Shown here in pieces: positions 42,153 to 54,847 of a stretch of DNA of 64,000 nucleotides. This DNA is from Darksidea phi (lineage: Eukaryota; Ascomycota; Dothideomycetes; Pleosporales; Lentitheciaceae). The stretch spans positions 17,492 through 81,491 of the forward strand of contig JASJFT010000201.1 in the NCBI GenBank assembly GCA_030770425.1, given 5' to 3'. The stretch's first letter is position 1, and each line of letters starts with the position of its first letter. The position numbers were made by a program, and so were the translations under genes. Under the pieces are notes generated by a model. The model had not been told where the DNA came from and searched no databases. It saw only the letters and a list, made by a program, of their open reading frames with translations.

Positions 42153-44565
42153 CGGTGAAACATGAAGCTAAGATAGTTACACCGATTCAGCCCGTCCGGG
42201 TATTTTATAATTTCTATGTAGCTAAGCTGGACACCAGATGGCGCGTATACAGGTCTAAGGTACTAACGGGAGGGATATATACTAGGCTATAAATAAAGCT
42301 ATTAACAACGGAGCGAGTGCTATATCCTACTACTAACCACGATCCTATGACCGTGCAGAGGATTGAGTCGGCCGGTGTCTATGGAGAACAGTCCGAGTAA
42401 GACAACTACGAAGAAGCCAAATACCTGTTTCCGGCCATGTTGCCATGTCGGATGAACAGGTTCGTAGCGGCCGCTCCGGCCCTGGCAGCCGGCCTGGCAG
42501 GCTTGATCCTGTGATGTTGTGTGCTGCAAGGAAAGCGACGCTTAATTGATAAAAAGTCAAAGGTAGTGTCAATAATCAATAATCCTAATAAGGAGACAGT
42601 GACGATAACCGTGCCGACGCGGGCTACTAGCAAACCGAAGACGGTCCCGGCAATCCAACAATCGCGGACCGTGTATTTTAACTTCTATAATTATCAGCGC
42701 ATGTACAGGCTCGTTAATATCCTCTGTAGTAGCAAAGACAATACCTTAGTTGACATTGCACGCTTGCTACATGATGCGACAGCGGAGGACGACCCAGCTA
42801 GAGCGCTAGGGCGACCCTGCAGGTGTGGAAGCACGCGGGTTCTTCGAAACGGAGAAGAATACTTCGGTGTAAGAGCGGTGAAATAGGGAAGAAGACTTAG
42901 ATGTATTGCTCGTGAGCCAAACCAAGAAGCTTTTGCTCGGAGGACTATGCACTATACGAAAGGTGGTGTAGTGGCTTTTAAAAGTATAGGTTGCTACCAA
43001 GCTAAGGAACTTCAAACTATACATAGATATTTAATTATGAAAGAGCTGGCTATAAAGATACAGTTTTTATTTTTGAATGGGTGCTACAATAGTTCGATTT
43101 TGAGTGGGCGGTGCTTCGGCGGATGGGCGGTGCTGCGACGGATAGGCGACCGTTTAGCACTAGCCGAGGTACCAATCATTGTGCAGGCCTCGCGTGAATT
43201 TGGGTACCGTAGTGGACGCAAGGCTAGTGGTAGCTTACCGCACCTATTATACCATACACTTGCCGACCCCCTCCTAGGCGCTGCCTCTTTAGTATTCGTG
43301 GTAGGAGTTGTTTGTGCTCCTTCCAGACCCCCGCCTGAGTCCTCGAGATCGAGCAGTGTAACACCGTCAAGCCCATTTTTCGGTGCCATTAATGACCTAG
43401 CCTCTTGCACATTTGGCCAAAAATAATGAGCCATCGCGTGGGACCATGCCGATGAAGCGCTTGGCGCCAATTATGGTGTCGGTCTGGCCGTCAATCTTAC
43501 CGCAGATAGTGAAAGTGCATGTGAAGTGAGACTCGCCCTTATTGCGGCGTTGCAGCACGACAGTGTTACGGGAGCAGGTCGGCAACCCGCTCTCGGCTGC
43601 CGTGTTTTCGAAGAGCTACTGTACCTCTCAGCAACGTTGCACCGGTCGGGATCGCCGACCTCTGCAGCCGCACGGTGAGTATTTATACTTGTTCTTATCT
43701 GACAGGCTGGTTGAGATCATATATTACCAGCCCAGTTCCTGTCCTGCAGGGCATGTAAAGGTCGAGGAATGACCGCTTCAGATTTAACTACAACGGTTGC
43801 AAAAGCATCCTCGACCTGTCGGATGAGTTTCTATCGGCGCCAACAATGCAAGCGCCTGCACTGTGTCACAGGTAGCATATCTCGAACTCTCATTCACCCA
43901 GGTGGTCCCTCTCTCTTATTCGCCACAGAGGTTACAAGTTGTTGAGCTATTCGCGCATCTACTTCGCCACCAAGCTGCATAAATTGGAGGCCCAATTTAG
44001 CACCATTGTTGTCCTCTCTAATATGGATTCCTCTCTAATATGGATACCCGAGGCATTCTTGAGCGTGTTGCCGCCTTTACACTTCCCAACCCACCGGTCG
44101 CATAGATTTCACATGACCACTCTAGCGATCCGGCACTGCAATACCTCCCTTGCGCTTCCATCGCTTTAAGGGTGTGTCGGAGCGAGTTAGCTTCCCCGTT
44201 GCAATAGCGACATACCATGTCATCTTGAGCGTCCTTTCGTCTTCGTTCATTCTCAGTTACAATGACCCACAGGAGAGTGCAGTCACTTATCGGGGAAGAT
44301 GACAATCTATGCCAAACTCGAATGTTTTCTCAAGCGCATGTCGATATGTACGTGATTGTAATCGGACTAGTATAACTGTATGATCCATGCATTGGCGTTT
44401 AGCAATCAGCCGCTAACTGGCAGTGCGTCCGCCCCCAACGAAGTTCACCTCTCTACCACATTTTAGGCCCCATGGTTACAATATGAAGATGCGTTCGGCA
44501 GAAATCGTGCGTACCTGAAAGGTACGGCGACTTTTCCACAATAGGTAGGTAGTATCAGCTTCCTC
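42153..44565. other. 2.4 kb without a supported gene
   Basis: Frames at 42521-42886 (plus, Lys/Thr-rich), 42947-43426 (plus) and 43084-43585 (minus, CTFTICGKIDGQTDTIIG) may be scraps of genes, but I recognise none. The start is TA-rich (42200-42340). Confidence 0.4.
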
Positions 44566-46125
44566 AATCCAACGCATCAACTTTCCGCGGTCTGATGTAC
44601 GCATTTTTATAGGTCCGAACGAATTGACGGTTCTTCATCCTGACATTTTGACCCTTGCTACACTGCCGGGTAATGAAATGCAGCGCTCGGACTGGTATGG
44701 CCTGCTTCAACCATCCCATCCCATGGTTACAACGCGCAATCGCCCGAATCGTGATGCGCGAAAGAGAAGGTCTTTGATCGGACGTTTTCGAGAACGGGGA
44801 AGTCGACGTCATGTGTCGCGAGACAAGGTCAATAACCAACCTGACCTAGCAGTTAATGGATACAATATCCACATTACCGAACACGTGCGGAAGCTAGGCT
44901 CGCGCATCGCGACCTACGCTGACCAGGCCGTAGAAGTGGGCGAACTCTCCCTCTGGATGTCCTTTGACATAATGGGTGATTTCGCCTTTGGGTGCTTATT
45001 CGACATGTTGAACGATGAAGAGTGACATTATGCGGCGTATATGTTAAGAAGCTTCATGGTGCTGCTGGGGCCTCTAAGCCCGGTTCCGTGCCTGTGTAGA
45101 ATTAGGCTGCTTCTTCCCACAATCTCGGACCCGTGGCGGAAGTTCAAGAAATGGTGCGTTGAAAGGTGCCGCGAACAATTGAGGGGAGGTGTACTGGGCA
45201 CGATAATGAATTTTATTATTACTAGAGTTCATTGGAGGCTGGCGTGCTTTAGGAAGAGACAAAGGGAGACATAAGTCGGCTCCTGGGTTTTCATTTGATT
45301 AGGACTTACAAATTGGTTATTCTACTGGTTGAAGAATATTCCGGACCTGGCAATATCGCAGGAACAGATTAAAGGCGTTGCTATCGCAGTCATAATCGCA
45401 GGAAGCACGTTGGAAGAGTATACTCGTTAAAGATTGCTGGCTCACGGATAGCTAGCGATACGTCAGCATGCGTTCTTCTTTTCTTCTTTTACTTTCTTGC
45501 CTCTAAGCGTTCACCGCAAGAAGACTTGCATAAGGAACTTCCCTTCGCAGCAGATATCTGCCACCTTGAAAATCTCGAGAAATTGCCGCTCCTCAACGCA
45601 ACAATATTCAAATCTATGAGTCTCTGCCCGCCGATAGCGACGAATGGGCTGCACACTACTGGACCTATTGGGCTGAACGTTGGTGGTACTTTCATTCCAC
45701 CAGAAGTAACAATCACCGCGCCAATGTATAGCTTTAAGAGACGTAAGCATATGCTAACACAATGTTTAGAGCCGAAATTAATGGGAGCGGTCGGGTAATG
45801 CTACAAAAGGTGCATAAGTTCCTATCGGAACAATGGCTGAATCAAGACCAGTTGATCAAAAATCGCAGTGTATATCACCCTTTTAGGGAAGGTGGGTCAA
45901 AACCAAGCCTCACACGGTTTCTCCCTGAACCAAGGCCATTCTCATGTCCTAGAAAAAACCTCGCACTTCTATGTTCGTCTTGTCGTAGCTGGTTTCGTAT
46001 CACGGTATTCTGTGAGCTTTGCACCTAGTGAGGATGGGCAAAAATATTGGAAGTCATGACTGATGAATTCGTCATCGCATTGGGGAAGTTGTTATTGTAC
46101 TTCAGAGCAAGGACTGCTAAGACAT
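44566..46125 (+). pseudogene. Cytochrome P450 relic 1
   Basis: Successive plus-strand pieces follow a P450. FIGPNELTVLHPDIL is the strand before helix B. ELSLWMSFDIMGDFAFGCLFD is helices E/F, then TGA 45023-45025 where Trp fits (EE-W-HYAAYMLRSF). ISQEQIKGVAIAVIIAGST lies near helix I, followed by ICHLENLEKLPLLNATIFKSM. The strand TNGLHTTGPIGLNVGGTFIPPEVTI precedes the tail YVRLVVAGFVSRYSVSF. ExxR is lost, and the heme-Cys region (45915-45970) is scrambled by frameshifts. The N-terminal anchor is missing. It is non-functional. The family within P450s is not assigned. Confidence 0.7.
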
Positions 46126-46279
46126 AGGTTGCAAATTAGGCAGTAGTTATTGCAGTAGAAATCAGAATTCAAGTTTAATAGGATGCCTCACTGAGAAAAT
46201 AAACTAATAGTAAACACCCTGTCTGCCACATTCTCGTTGATTCTACAATCAGAGGAAGAAGGAAAGGAATAACTCCCCT

Positions 46280-48306
46280 TTAAAGACTTCCTAAAATAAT
46301 ATCAGTTGCGCGCTCCGCTACTGCATAGACCGTTGTTTGTGGATTTCCGCGCGTTATGACTGGCATTATGCTAGAGTCGACAATCCGCAATCCCCTCACA
46401 CCATGAACCTTGAGGTCGGCTCCAACAACGCCACCCTTTTCGCGAGGCAACATGACGCATGTTCCTACAGGATGCCAATTCGAAATAGTGCCAACCTTTG
46501 CGTAGGCGCGTGCCTCGTCAAGAGTTTTGGCCGTTGCCAGCGGGGAGTTCCGGGGTCCATTCACTGGATCCTTGATCAGGTCCCGCAACGGGGAAGTCTG
46601 GGCCAGCTCCTCAATGAAAGTTAGGTGTCGGGCAAACACCTCGATATCCAATGGGCTCTGGAAATAGTTGGTGTTGATGGTGGGTTTTGATTCGGGGTCC
46701 GGCGAGGATATGTGCGAGCTTCCTCGCGAGAAGGAATGGAGACTTGTAAAGCCAATAGTCATGAAATTGCCCGGTTGGTTCGTTGAGCTTAGAGTGGACG
46801 AATCGTTGCCAAAGCTGCCGAGTGCGGGTGCGAGCCAGAATGCGCCCGAGCCGTCATCGGTACTAGAGAGAGTTGATGCGATGAAGTCGTAGTACTCGCG
46901 TTCTGCAGGCTGCTCGCTATTCTCATCTGGGGGGTTTTCAGCCAGGAGCTTCTTTAACTCAGCTTTGCCTTCTTCGGACTGAAATTGCAGCACTGGCATC
47001 ACGGCGAAGGAACCGATACCGCCTATCGTGAACGGACCGGTGCGATTCACTTGATACTCGGCCATGGCGGACTGGACGGCTTCCGGAACCTTCCGACGGA
47101 GATCATCTAGCGTCTTGACTCCATCCTTGACTTCGAAGCTGATGCCCGTCATCAAGTGATCCTGGAGATTCTTCCCGACTGACGGGCTGTTGACAACGAC
47201 ATCGATGCCCATGCTTTCTAATACATCTGGACGCCCGATTCCTGAAAGCTCTAGCAATTTCGGAGTTCCATATACACCAGCTGCTAGTATGACTTCCTTA
47301 GTAGCATGCGCCTCTTGTGTTTCGCTACCCATTCTCCATTGCACACCGCGGGCTACAACATTTTCGCCGCTGCGCTCGAGAGTGATCTTGTCAACTATGG
47401 CGCTTGTTTGGAGTTCGAGATTGGTGCGATTTTTGGCTGGAAGATAGTAAGCTATTCCTGAATGGGTCCGAGTTTTGGTGTTGATGTCAATGGAGGATGC
47501 GCACGTGAAGCCCCCTTGGACCGTTCCTGAAAACGGATCGGTCGAGGGGGTCCACCCCAGCGACTTGAAGGATTTGGACCAGGCGGCAGGAAGAGGGTCG
47601 TCTATTGTCCCAGTGAATGAAGCATTCAAGGAGCCTTCCCCGCTCTTGGTACGCGGATAATCGTCGAGGCCTAGGTGCCTGCTAGTCTGCGGGTCGGGGT
47701 ACGTCAGGTTGCGGAACCTCGTGTAGTATGGCTCCAAGGTATCCCAGCTCCAGCCTGAGTTTCCCACCTTTCCCCAATGATCGATGCCGGCGGCGGACGG
47801 CGGAATAAATGCGAGACCGTTTATCGCGCTAGAGCCTCCAAGAGCGCGACCTTGAGGTTGGCCGATTGTACGGTTGTTCAATGCTGGCTGTTGATAGGTA
47901 GAAGTGAGTTTAGCTATCCAATATGGTCGACAAAGCCACTTACCTGAGGGGTAGTCGTATAGTTCCAGTCAACACTTGTCCCAAGTTGACTCTGCCACAG
48001 GGCTGGAGTCAGACTCAGCGGATCCATCAATTTCTCCTCGCCGGCTTCGAGCACCAGCACGCGCACATTCGGGTCAGCACTCAATCTGTTCGCAACTACC
48101 AGCCCCGCAGTCCCGCCGCCGACAACAATGTAGTCGTACTCTTGGGCATTCGTCATAGTGAAGTGTTGTATGAGAGTGATGACGGCGAAGAATCGAAGTA
48201 TTGTGCGGGTAAGAAGGTATTGGACTGGGGTCCTTGCTTCAAGCAGACTGGAGTTGCCATGGTTGGAGCGGTGAACCCATTGACACGAACCTACCGCTTG
48301 ATTCAT
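46280..48306 (-). CDS. GMC oxidoreductase 3
   Basis: Two minus-strand exons (48306-47944 and 47887-46280) joined by a 56-base intron. From the first ATG the product has 656 residues; from ATG 48154-48156 (MTNAQEYDYIVV) it has 606. The stretch RFFAVITLIQHFTMTNAQ before EYDYIVVGGGTAGLVVANRL looks like a signal peptide with an over-long n-region, so the start is uncertain. GMC signatures are ALGGSSAINGLAF, LAAGVYGTPKLLELSGIGRP and SVGKNLQDHLMTG. The active-site region has NWHPVGTCVMLPRE and RGNPQTTVYAVAERATDIIL (Asn in the second catalytic place). This is a choline-dehydrogenase/glucose-oxidase-like flavoenzyme, probably secreted. It is intact and lies between two P450 relics. Confidence 0.87.
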
Positions 48307-49135
48307 GGAGCCATGTCCTATAATGTTTGTTGTGCAAGGTGCGGGCTAACTAGGACCTACCATCCACGGAGGTAGCAGAGGAATCAGTAAGTTCCGTGGT
48401 GCGGCACAGCCTACACTGATTGCATTGCTTTGGGTTGCATGTTTTACCCTTGTGCAGGTTGCAATGCTGACTAGCCTTAGTCGATGGATTTAGTGTAGAC
48501 CACATCGTGGCTCGTATGGGAGCTTTGGGGTCCGTACACAAGTTTCCGAGGGAAACACTTCGTAACCCCAAGCAGAATTTTAACATTTTAACCCTATTGT
48601 CTTGCTTGTTCCCATATCCTGGTGAACATCCCTGATTGTTGAGGTGCACGCCGCGCGCACACCTCAAGCTGGGTCCGTTTTTAAGGGCGTGACCTGCTAG
48701 GTGTGCACTGTTAGCGAACCTGCAGCCCGTAACCAACCGGGTTAATGCGTCGCGTTCGGGCTCTGAATAAATTGAATTGATGGCAGGCGGACCCAGGATC
48801 AGTGCGTAGGCCTGGTACCGACCAGCTGGGTCACCCGTCCGTCCTAACTAATTCGCGCAGGTAAATGAAAACTGGTGCGTGCAGTACCCGAAAAAGCGGA
48901 ACTTGCTCAATAGATGCATAAGATTGCTGATCGACTGTGATTCTTGCCGCATGAGCCCTCGGCATCTCGAGCTGGACCGGATTTCGGACATGAATACGTC
49001 ACATGGTGGGTTATTGGCCCTCTGCTAAGTCTAGACGGTTCTATGAGCTAATTATTGGATGGCTTGTGATGATGATCTTCTCGGCGCCAGAATTAGTTTT
49101 GCCGTATTAAACGTACGTGGCGAGATCCACGGATC
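48307..49135. other. Intergenic upstream of GMC 3
   Basis: A minus frame at 48350-48736 is Cys-containing but overlaps the expected promoter and has no known domain. No gene is supported. Confidence 0.4.
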
Positions 49136-49348
49136 TTAATGCGCTAAAGCAAACTCCATGCCCGCAATCCTGCGGGCCCACACTCTACACGCGCAGGTGA
49201 TCATGATAAGAAGTTGGATTATAGTAAGGACACTGAGCTGGGCAACATCCAAGGTATTTCCATCTAGAGTATTCATAGTGAAAGAAGCTCGTACCACAGT
49301 AGCGACGTAGTTGGCAACATGCCGTGGACTTGCCGATCGACTACCCAC
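49136..49348 (-). pseudogene. Possible rhodopsin-domain N-terminal scrap
   Basis: The frame includes LSVLTIIQLLIMITCACRVWARRIAGMEF. It resembles the end of the first membrane span and the basic 'R..RRI.G..F' loop of fungal rhodopsin-domain proteins. It ends at once with no further spans. Confidence 0.3.
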
Positions 49349-49602
49349 AAAACGATTTCAACTGGATGTCTACTTCTAGCATCTAGATCAAGCCGCGCTG
49401 AATCAGCCGAGAAAGGTCCAACAGCTATTCCGGGAAGCTACCGAATGGCGGTTAGATTAGGCGGTAGAGGACGTCATAGTCATGTGAGTTACGATCACAG
49501 AGCAACATGTTTGCTTGCAGCGACCAAATATACTCCAAACCCCATGCCACTATCTGCGTCCCTACCACCAATACTAGCATAATCCACCCATAAAAATACT
49601 TG

Positions 49603-51436
49603 TTATCTCGACAGTGGCCTCATTAACACTACAGTTTTCGGGTTCGGGACAAGTGCGTCTCTCCACTCGAAGTTCAAGCCCTTGGTACTCTCAAACTTAG
49701 CCTCGAAGTTCTGCATAATGTACACGGCTAAGAGCTTTTGAACGTTCGCAACATGCCAACGACCGGGACTTTGTGCGCACCCTATCAGCAGAATTCTCTT
49801 CAAATAAATCCAGTGGGGACGACTTACCATATATATCTGGGGACGCCCCAAAACGGCCACTCGATCCCTGTATCCACCAGTGATCTGTTTTTGTTTAGAA
49901 AACGCGATGGGTCAAACTTGCCATGGTCTGGATAAATCGACTCATTGTTGAAGAGCCCATGCTGATGAAACTCCACGGCCTCACCGGGCTGAACCTTGTA
50001 TCCGTCCGAAAATTGGAACGGCTTCATCGCCACCCGATGCACAGTATTTGCCTGGAAGCACTTCGTACGCATTGACTCCATAGCAAAAGCTTCGAGCAAC
50101 GGCAATTTTTCCAACTTCTCGGATATCTCGTGGGAGCGTGCAGGATCATGCAAGGGAACGCATTGCGCTTCTTCGCGGAGGGCAGGGAAATGGTCAGGTT
50201 GGGTGTATAGGTCTTGCAAAAGCTGGGACGCGACGACTGGGATGGCAAGAGTGGAGATTACCCAGGTTGTGTTGATGGAGTCGGTGTTTTGCTGCGTGCT
50301 TCGGTCGTCCTGGCAGTAATCGATAACTCCCTGCAAAAATGTTTCCTAGTCTGTCAGAACGATGCTGCAAGACCCGATTCAGGAGCCTTACCGGTTTGTC
50401 ACGCGATTCTTCTGACGCGGATCTCTTGTAAGCCTCGCGCTTCGCTATTAACCCTCTCAGTGTGTTGAAAACAAATTGTTGTTCGAGGCCTCGTCCTTTG
50501 ATTAGCTTCGCCACAAGTCTATATCCGGATAAGTGTGCCTTCCGTTTAATGGATAAATGCTTAATACTGACGGGGCAAGAAAAGAGGGAACCAAGCGGAC
50601 CGATTCAAGTATGAGGGCAGTTTGATCGACGAACTTCAAACCACGTGTGGTGAACTCCTCGTTGTATGCTTGCAATCCATTAGTGGGTTCATGAACGCAA
50701 ACCTGATTTTGAACGCACCTAGATCTTCTCCAAGGAGAAAGAGTGTGTTGATCCTCGTCGCTACGCGCTACACGGTTGTCCACATTGGTACTCGCGTCCA
50801 GTCTGTCAAGGCTCCTGAGTACAGGCCGAGTGAAGAACAATGCAAGAATCTCACCTCCCTCCTTTGGACTGGTGGAAAGAGCTCTTTGGAACTCTTCGTC
50901 CAAAATTGCAACGAATCTTTCCTGGAATGATGGAAGCCGAAGTGTCATGTTTCGAATCGATCGAACAGTTGCCAGGCTGACATGCTCTCTCGGTGCAGAC
51001 CAGTCAAACCCAAAAGTGTACTTAGGTTGGAACATCTAAAACCAATATCAGAATCAGCGGTTGTGATAATATAGTAGGGATGTCGCGCACCTCTCTTGAT
51101 GCCGCGTTTGGAGATAGTTGGCTGGTCTGGGCGTTGTTCAGGTCGTTCCAATGTTCCTTTGAAGACACCACATGAAGACGATTTCCTGGGATGGCCAATG
51201 AGTATGCCGCTTGCGGCTTCTATACGAATTTTTTAGCCATCTTCATCTCTGTATGTGGTGGCTCTTCCGCTTACGTTCTGGGAGTGATCTAGCATCATTG
51301 CTCGACCATTCAGCAAGAATCTCCATGTTCGTAGTACACGCCAAAGATTTGGGAACGAGTAGAGGAAGACAGCTAGTAGCGCACAAGTGACGGTAGTGGT
51401 CGTAGCAGCCATCGTGCGGTGCGGCTTGGTGTCCAA
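49603..51436 (-). pseudogene. Cytochrome P450 relic 2 (nearly complete)
   Basis: The minus strand begins with a membrane anchor (TVTCALLAVFLYSFPNLWRVL). P450 segments follow: IPGNRLHVVSSKEHWNDL, YTFGFDWSAPREHVSLATVR, DWTRVPMWTTV then RVATRINTLFLLGEDL, WVISTLAIPVVASQLLQDLY (helix I), LPLLEAFAMESMRTKC (ExxR), the PERF-like FDPSRFL and the heme loop FWGVPRYICPGRWH, whose Cys is rebuilt by intron 49769-49827. Other introns lie at 50331-50391, near 50690-50730 and near 50850. Lesions are TAG 50768-50770 in place of Gln after 'MWTTV', a one-base shift near 50575, and a frame break plus TAG near 51210-51240. The heme and ExxR motifs are intact, so the loss looks recent. The layout is reminiscent of ent-kaurene-oxidase-like fungal P450s, but that is a guess. 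Confidence 0.75.
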
Positions 51437-52754
51437 CGCCTCGAAGTGTTTGAGGTTCTACGACAGAGCGATATGCAAGTCGCCCTTCAGGCAGAGAGGC
51501 ACAGCTCTTGGCGTTTCGTCGGCGCCCCAACAAGGCTGCGACCTTCTCAAAATGCGCCCGGTGTCACGCCGAGGGATGTGGAGCGAACGCCGCAACCGCA
51601 CGCCGCAACCGCACATGCAGCAATCTTTTGACGCCCGCCCGTTTAGCAACTAAATTGGCTTCCACGACTGAATGCCTGTTCTTTCGGTTCACCCGACCGT
51701 GGCACGGGCTGCTGCTGCCAGTTCATAGACCCTCTTGTAAGACGGCTGTGGCGACGGCGATCCGATCCTGGTGAAATGCTATGGATGCATGCAACACACC
51801 GATGTTCCCTTGGACTGCAGGGTGGCATGCACTGGGAGCAATGGTCCGTGCGGTTCATGTTAACTCCACCCGCCCTACCATGATAGGTGGTCCAATCGAT
51901 CAATACCCCTCCTCCAAGCACATACGCCGCATCCTTTTTAGGTTGATAAGGGCACTCGATTAGCGAAGCCTGCATCGGAATTCGCTGACCGAAAGAGAGA
52001 ACATAGTCCTCCACCTGCAATATCTTCTTGGCTTCTGACAAGTCGAGGGCATGTAGAGATGCTCAGCAATAGGGTGTAATATATGCATCTATGCATCTTT
52101 CTCTCCGAGGGGCAGTATGAAGTTTTCTGGCTAAGGTGCACCACTTCCACGAGAACTCAACTTTTACGTTCTATCCAGGACCACAATCACTGCTATGTCG
52201 CTTTCTAGGCCGCTGCCAGCTAATGAGCAACATCTAAAGGCCAGCTGGCTTCCAGTTTGAAGTTTTCTTCTATAGATTATTCTCCGTGTAACTTTCCGAG
52301 AGACCATGTCAGCCTTCTCTCCTTTACCGAATGCGTAGCAGCCATCGCGTCGTCAAACTCGCGGAATGACCCATAAAGGTGGCACAAAAAGGCATTTCGT
52401 CCCGAATATCTTGGAATGCAAGAAGGCTGTTGGTTGCAGTCATTGCCTGCGACGTCACGGCATGACTGCGAGGGCAACGGCCTGACCCTCATGAGGGCGT
52501 GCCACATGCCGCGGGCAGCCTTCTCTCCTTTACGGACTGTTTGCCTGCAATAAGCTCGGTTGTACTTTCCCTCTCATTGGTTTCCGCCTGCTGCATCAAA
52601 TTTACCAAGTCCGCCCATCGACAGTCACCTGCTACCCCATCTGCAGTATATGTCTATGGAGAGAATCGTTCGGCTGACCCGATATCCTTAGAGCTTTGGG
52701 CCTGGAGGTATTCAGTTCTGGGGTGGTAGAGCCATCCATTACGGCGGAACAGCA
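51437..52754. other. Intergenic between divergent P450 relics
   Basis: Minus and plus frames at 51458-52150 overlap each other and show no domain. The first copy of a dispersed repeat occupies 52340-52505 (separate entry). Confidence 0.4.
52340..52505 (+). repeat. Dispersed repeat, copy A
   Basis: Starts AGCCATCGCGTCGTCAAAC and contains CGGCATGACTGCGAGGGCAA. It is similar along its length to 57051-57241 with scattered substitutions and small gaps. No terminal inverted repeats were recognised. It is probably a fragment of a small mobile element. Confidence 0.65.
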
Positions 52755-52766
52755 CTTATATAAACC
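52755..52766 (+). promoter_or_regulatory. TATA-like element before P450 relic 3
   Basis: CTTATATAAACC lies about 100 bp upstream of the putative ATG at 52864, on the same strand. It would fit as the former promoter. The assignment is by position only. Confidence 0.35.
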
Positions 52767-52863
52767 ACGCATGTCGAGGACACATGAGAAAGTTCTATTA
52801 CATCGCCTTATTCGAGAGAATTCCACCCGAAAACGTTGCCCATAGCTTCAAACTCTTGGGGAA

Positions 52864-54626
52864 ATGTTGCTCCAACTTTTCTACCAGCTGAGCGTGGAAT
52901 CTGTCTTCCGCTACCCATTTCTACCTGCTTTATACGCCCTCGTCCTAGTTGCCACGTTCGTGCTTTCCCCTCCGAAGGCAAAAGCGCGCCCGAGTCATGC
53001 CAACAATTCCAACACCCCCCCGATGCTTCCGTATAAAATACCGTGTATGCCATTCCTTCCACTTCATGATGCGGTTTCTCCTGACTGACGTTGAAATAGT
53101 CATCGGTGAGACAAACGAGTCTTCCACACGAAATGCTACGCCTAACTTGAGATCTGAAGGGCATACAATATCGTTTCTAATGAACTCGGAGAGACTCATC
53201 TGTTATGGAAGGTTTGGCAGCTAAGAACTATAGTTGTGGCAACGCTAACCTCTTCAATAGGGAGTTTTTCGGAAATACTCGAAGAATCTTCTCCATTCTC
53301 CTCTTCGGCAAAAGATTTCATATTGTCACCGACCCCCATCATGTTGCTATCATTCACAGCAAGCCAGCGACATTTGAGTTCACCAGCGTCCTCAAAACTG
53401 CTTTGATAGCCTTGGGAGCTTCGAAAGAGGCAGCGACAAATCTCTGGAATCCGAGAGATACTCCCGAGGGACCTAAAAAGGGCGTCATACCATGATCGCA
53501 TGAGTATCAGATTCGGCAGAACTCAGGGGCTGACCTTAAAGTCCTTGTGCAGCGCATCTCTGAATTCCTGGCAGAACAAACATCTCCTCAGAATATTGCG
53601 CTGGCGGAAGTTACTCGAAACGGGGCCAAAGGCCTTTCCGTCATGGATTGGGCTCGTGAAAATGTTATTTACGCAATGCAGGATGTATACTTTGGGCCAA
53701 AGCTGCATGAGATAGACTCATCTCTGCCACGGGCGATGATGGATTTCTCAGACCTGGCGTGGCAAGCATGGTATCATGTCCCTTGGTTCTTACGGCGCAA
53801 GCAGATCAAACTTTGTGGCCGCATCCTCACATCATACCAACGCTATCTGGATACTCCGACGAGCGAAAGGAAGACTTCAGCATGGTTCACCGAAATGTTT
53901 GAGCGAGATTTCAAAAAAGTTCTGAAAACCGATACAGACAAGGCGGCGCTAATGATGTTCTTCCACTGGGGGTAAGTTTGAGTTGGCAGGTCCATCGTCT
54001 GCAGAGTGCATTTGCTGATATTAGAGGAAAGAATTGCCATGAATCCCGCCGACACTACTGGATGGTTGGTTGCTCACATACTTTCCGATGCAAATCTTGC
54101 GGAAACCATACGCCAAGAAACCACACCTGCTTTCAAAGAGGACGGCTCGCTCGACACATTCTATCTTATAAACTCTTGCCCGGTTCTGGTGAGCGTATGG
54201 TACGAAGTCCTCCGGCTTTACATCTCGGTCACAACTATGAGAAACGTCACCGAGGATGTGCACCTTGGAGATTGCTACATCAAGAAAGGGAGCTCGCTAA
54301 TGTTCTCTGCCCGTCAGCTCTCCTCCAACAAGGAGGTATTTGGAGAGAACTATGCGGACTTCGATCCTCTGAGGTTCCTGAGAAATCCAAAACTTCAGCA
54401 TAGCGAGAGTCTCCGTCCATTTGGGGGAGGAAGGACGATATGCCCAGGTAGGCATCTGGCAAAGCATGTTGCGACAGCCATTGTGGCGATCCTGCTTCGA
54501 CGTTACAACATATCACCGGCCTTTCCTCAATCATTCCCGAAGCCCTTTGAGGGCGAGCCTTCAATCGGAGTACTACGAACTCGAGATGAGTTAATCTTGA
54601 AATTAAAGAAGAGAGAGTGCAGCTAG
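52864..54626 (+). pseudogene. Cytochrome P450 relic 3 (CYP7/CYP8-like layout)
   Basis: An N-terminal anchor (FLPALYALVLVATFVLSP) and 'NTPPMLPYKIP' match P450s of the CYP7/8-like type. Later come FGKRFHIVTDPHHVAIIHSKP, TDKAALMMFFHWG (helix I region, unusual), YEVLRLYISVTTMRNV (ExxR), FDPLRFLRNP and the heme loop FGGGRTICPGRHLAKH with Cys present. Lesions are a frameshift near 53045, TGA 53493-53495 within 'GVIP-SHEYQIRQN', and a G5 run at the 53970 splice junction that leaves the frame one base off. Introns near 53105-53160, 53208-53260 and 53972-54025 are recognisable. The C-terminal 200 residues are open. It was recently functional, or lesions may partly reflect sequence error. Confidence 0.72.
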
Positions 54627-54689
54627 ACAAATGTTCTGCGTCTTTTACAACCAGACTGATTTATTGTCTTTTTCCTTTTTGGTTTGGAC

Positions 54690-54847
54690 TGCGTTCGGGA
54701 TTTAGTGCTTTTTTTATTTTTCATCGGGTTAGCGATTTAGTATTTGCTTTATATTTGAACTACTTAACGATCTCGGTTTTTGCTTTATTTTTCAACTGCT
54801 TAACGATTCGGTTTTTGCTTTGTTATTCATCTAGTTAACGATTCTCG
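54690..54847. repeat. 35-36 bp tandem repeat, about four copies
   Basis: Units beginning TTAACGAT(C)TCGGTTTTTGC occur at 54729-54763, 54764-54799, 54800-54834 and in part from 54835. A degenerate unit starts near 54691. They are AT-rich with T-runs, and lie just after the P450 stop, in what would be its 3' UTR. Confidence 0.75.
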
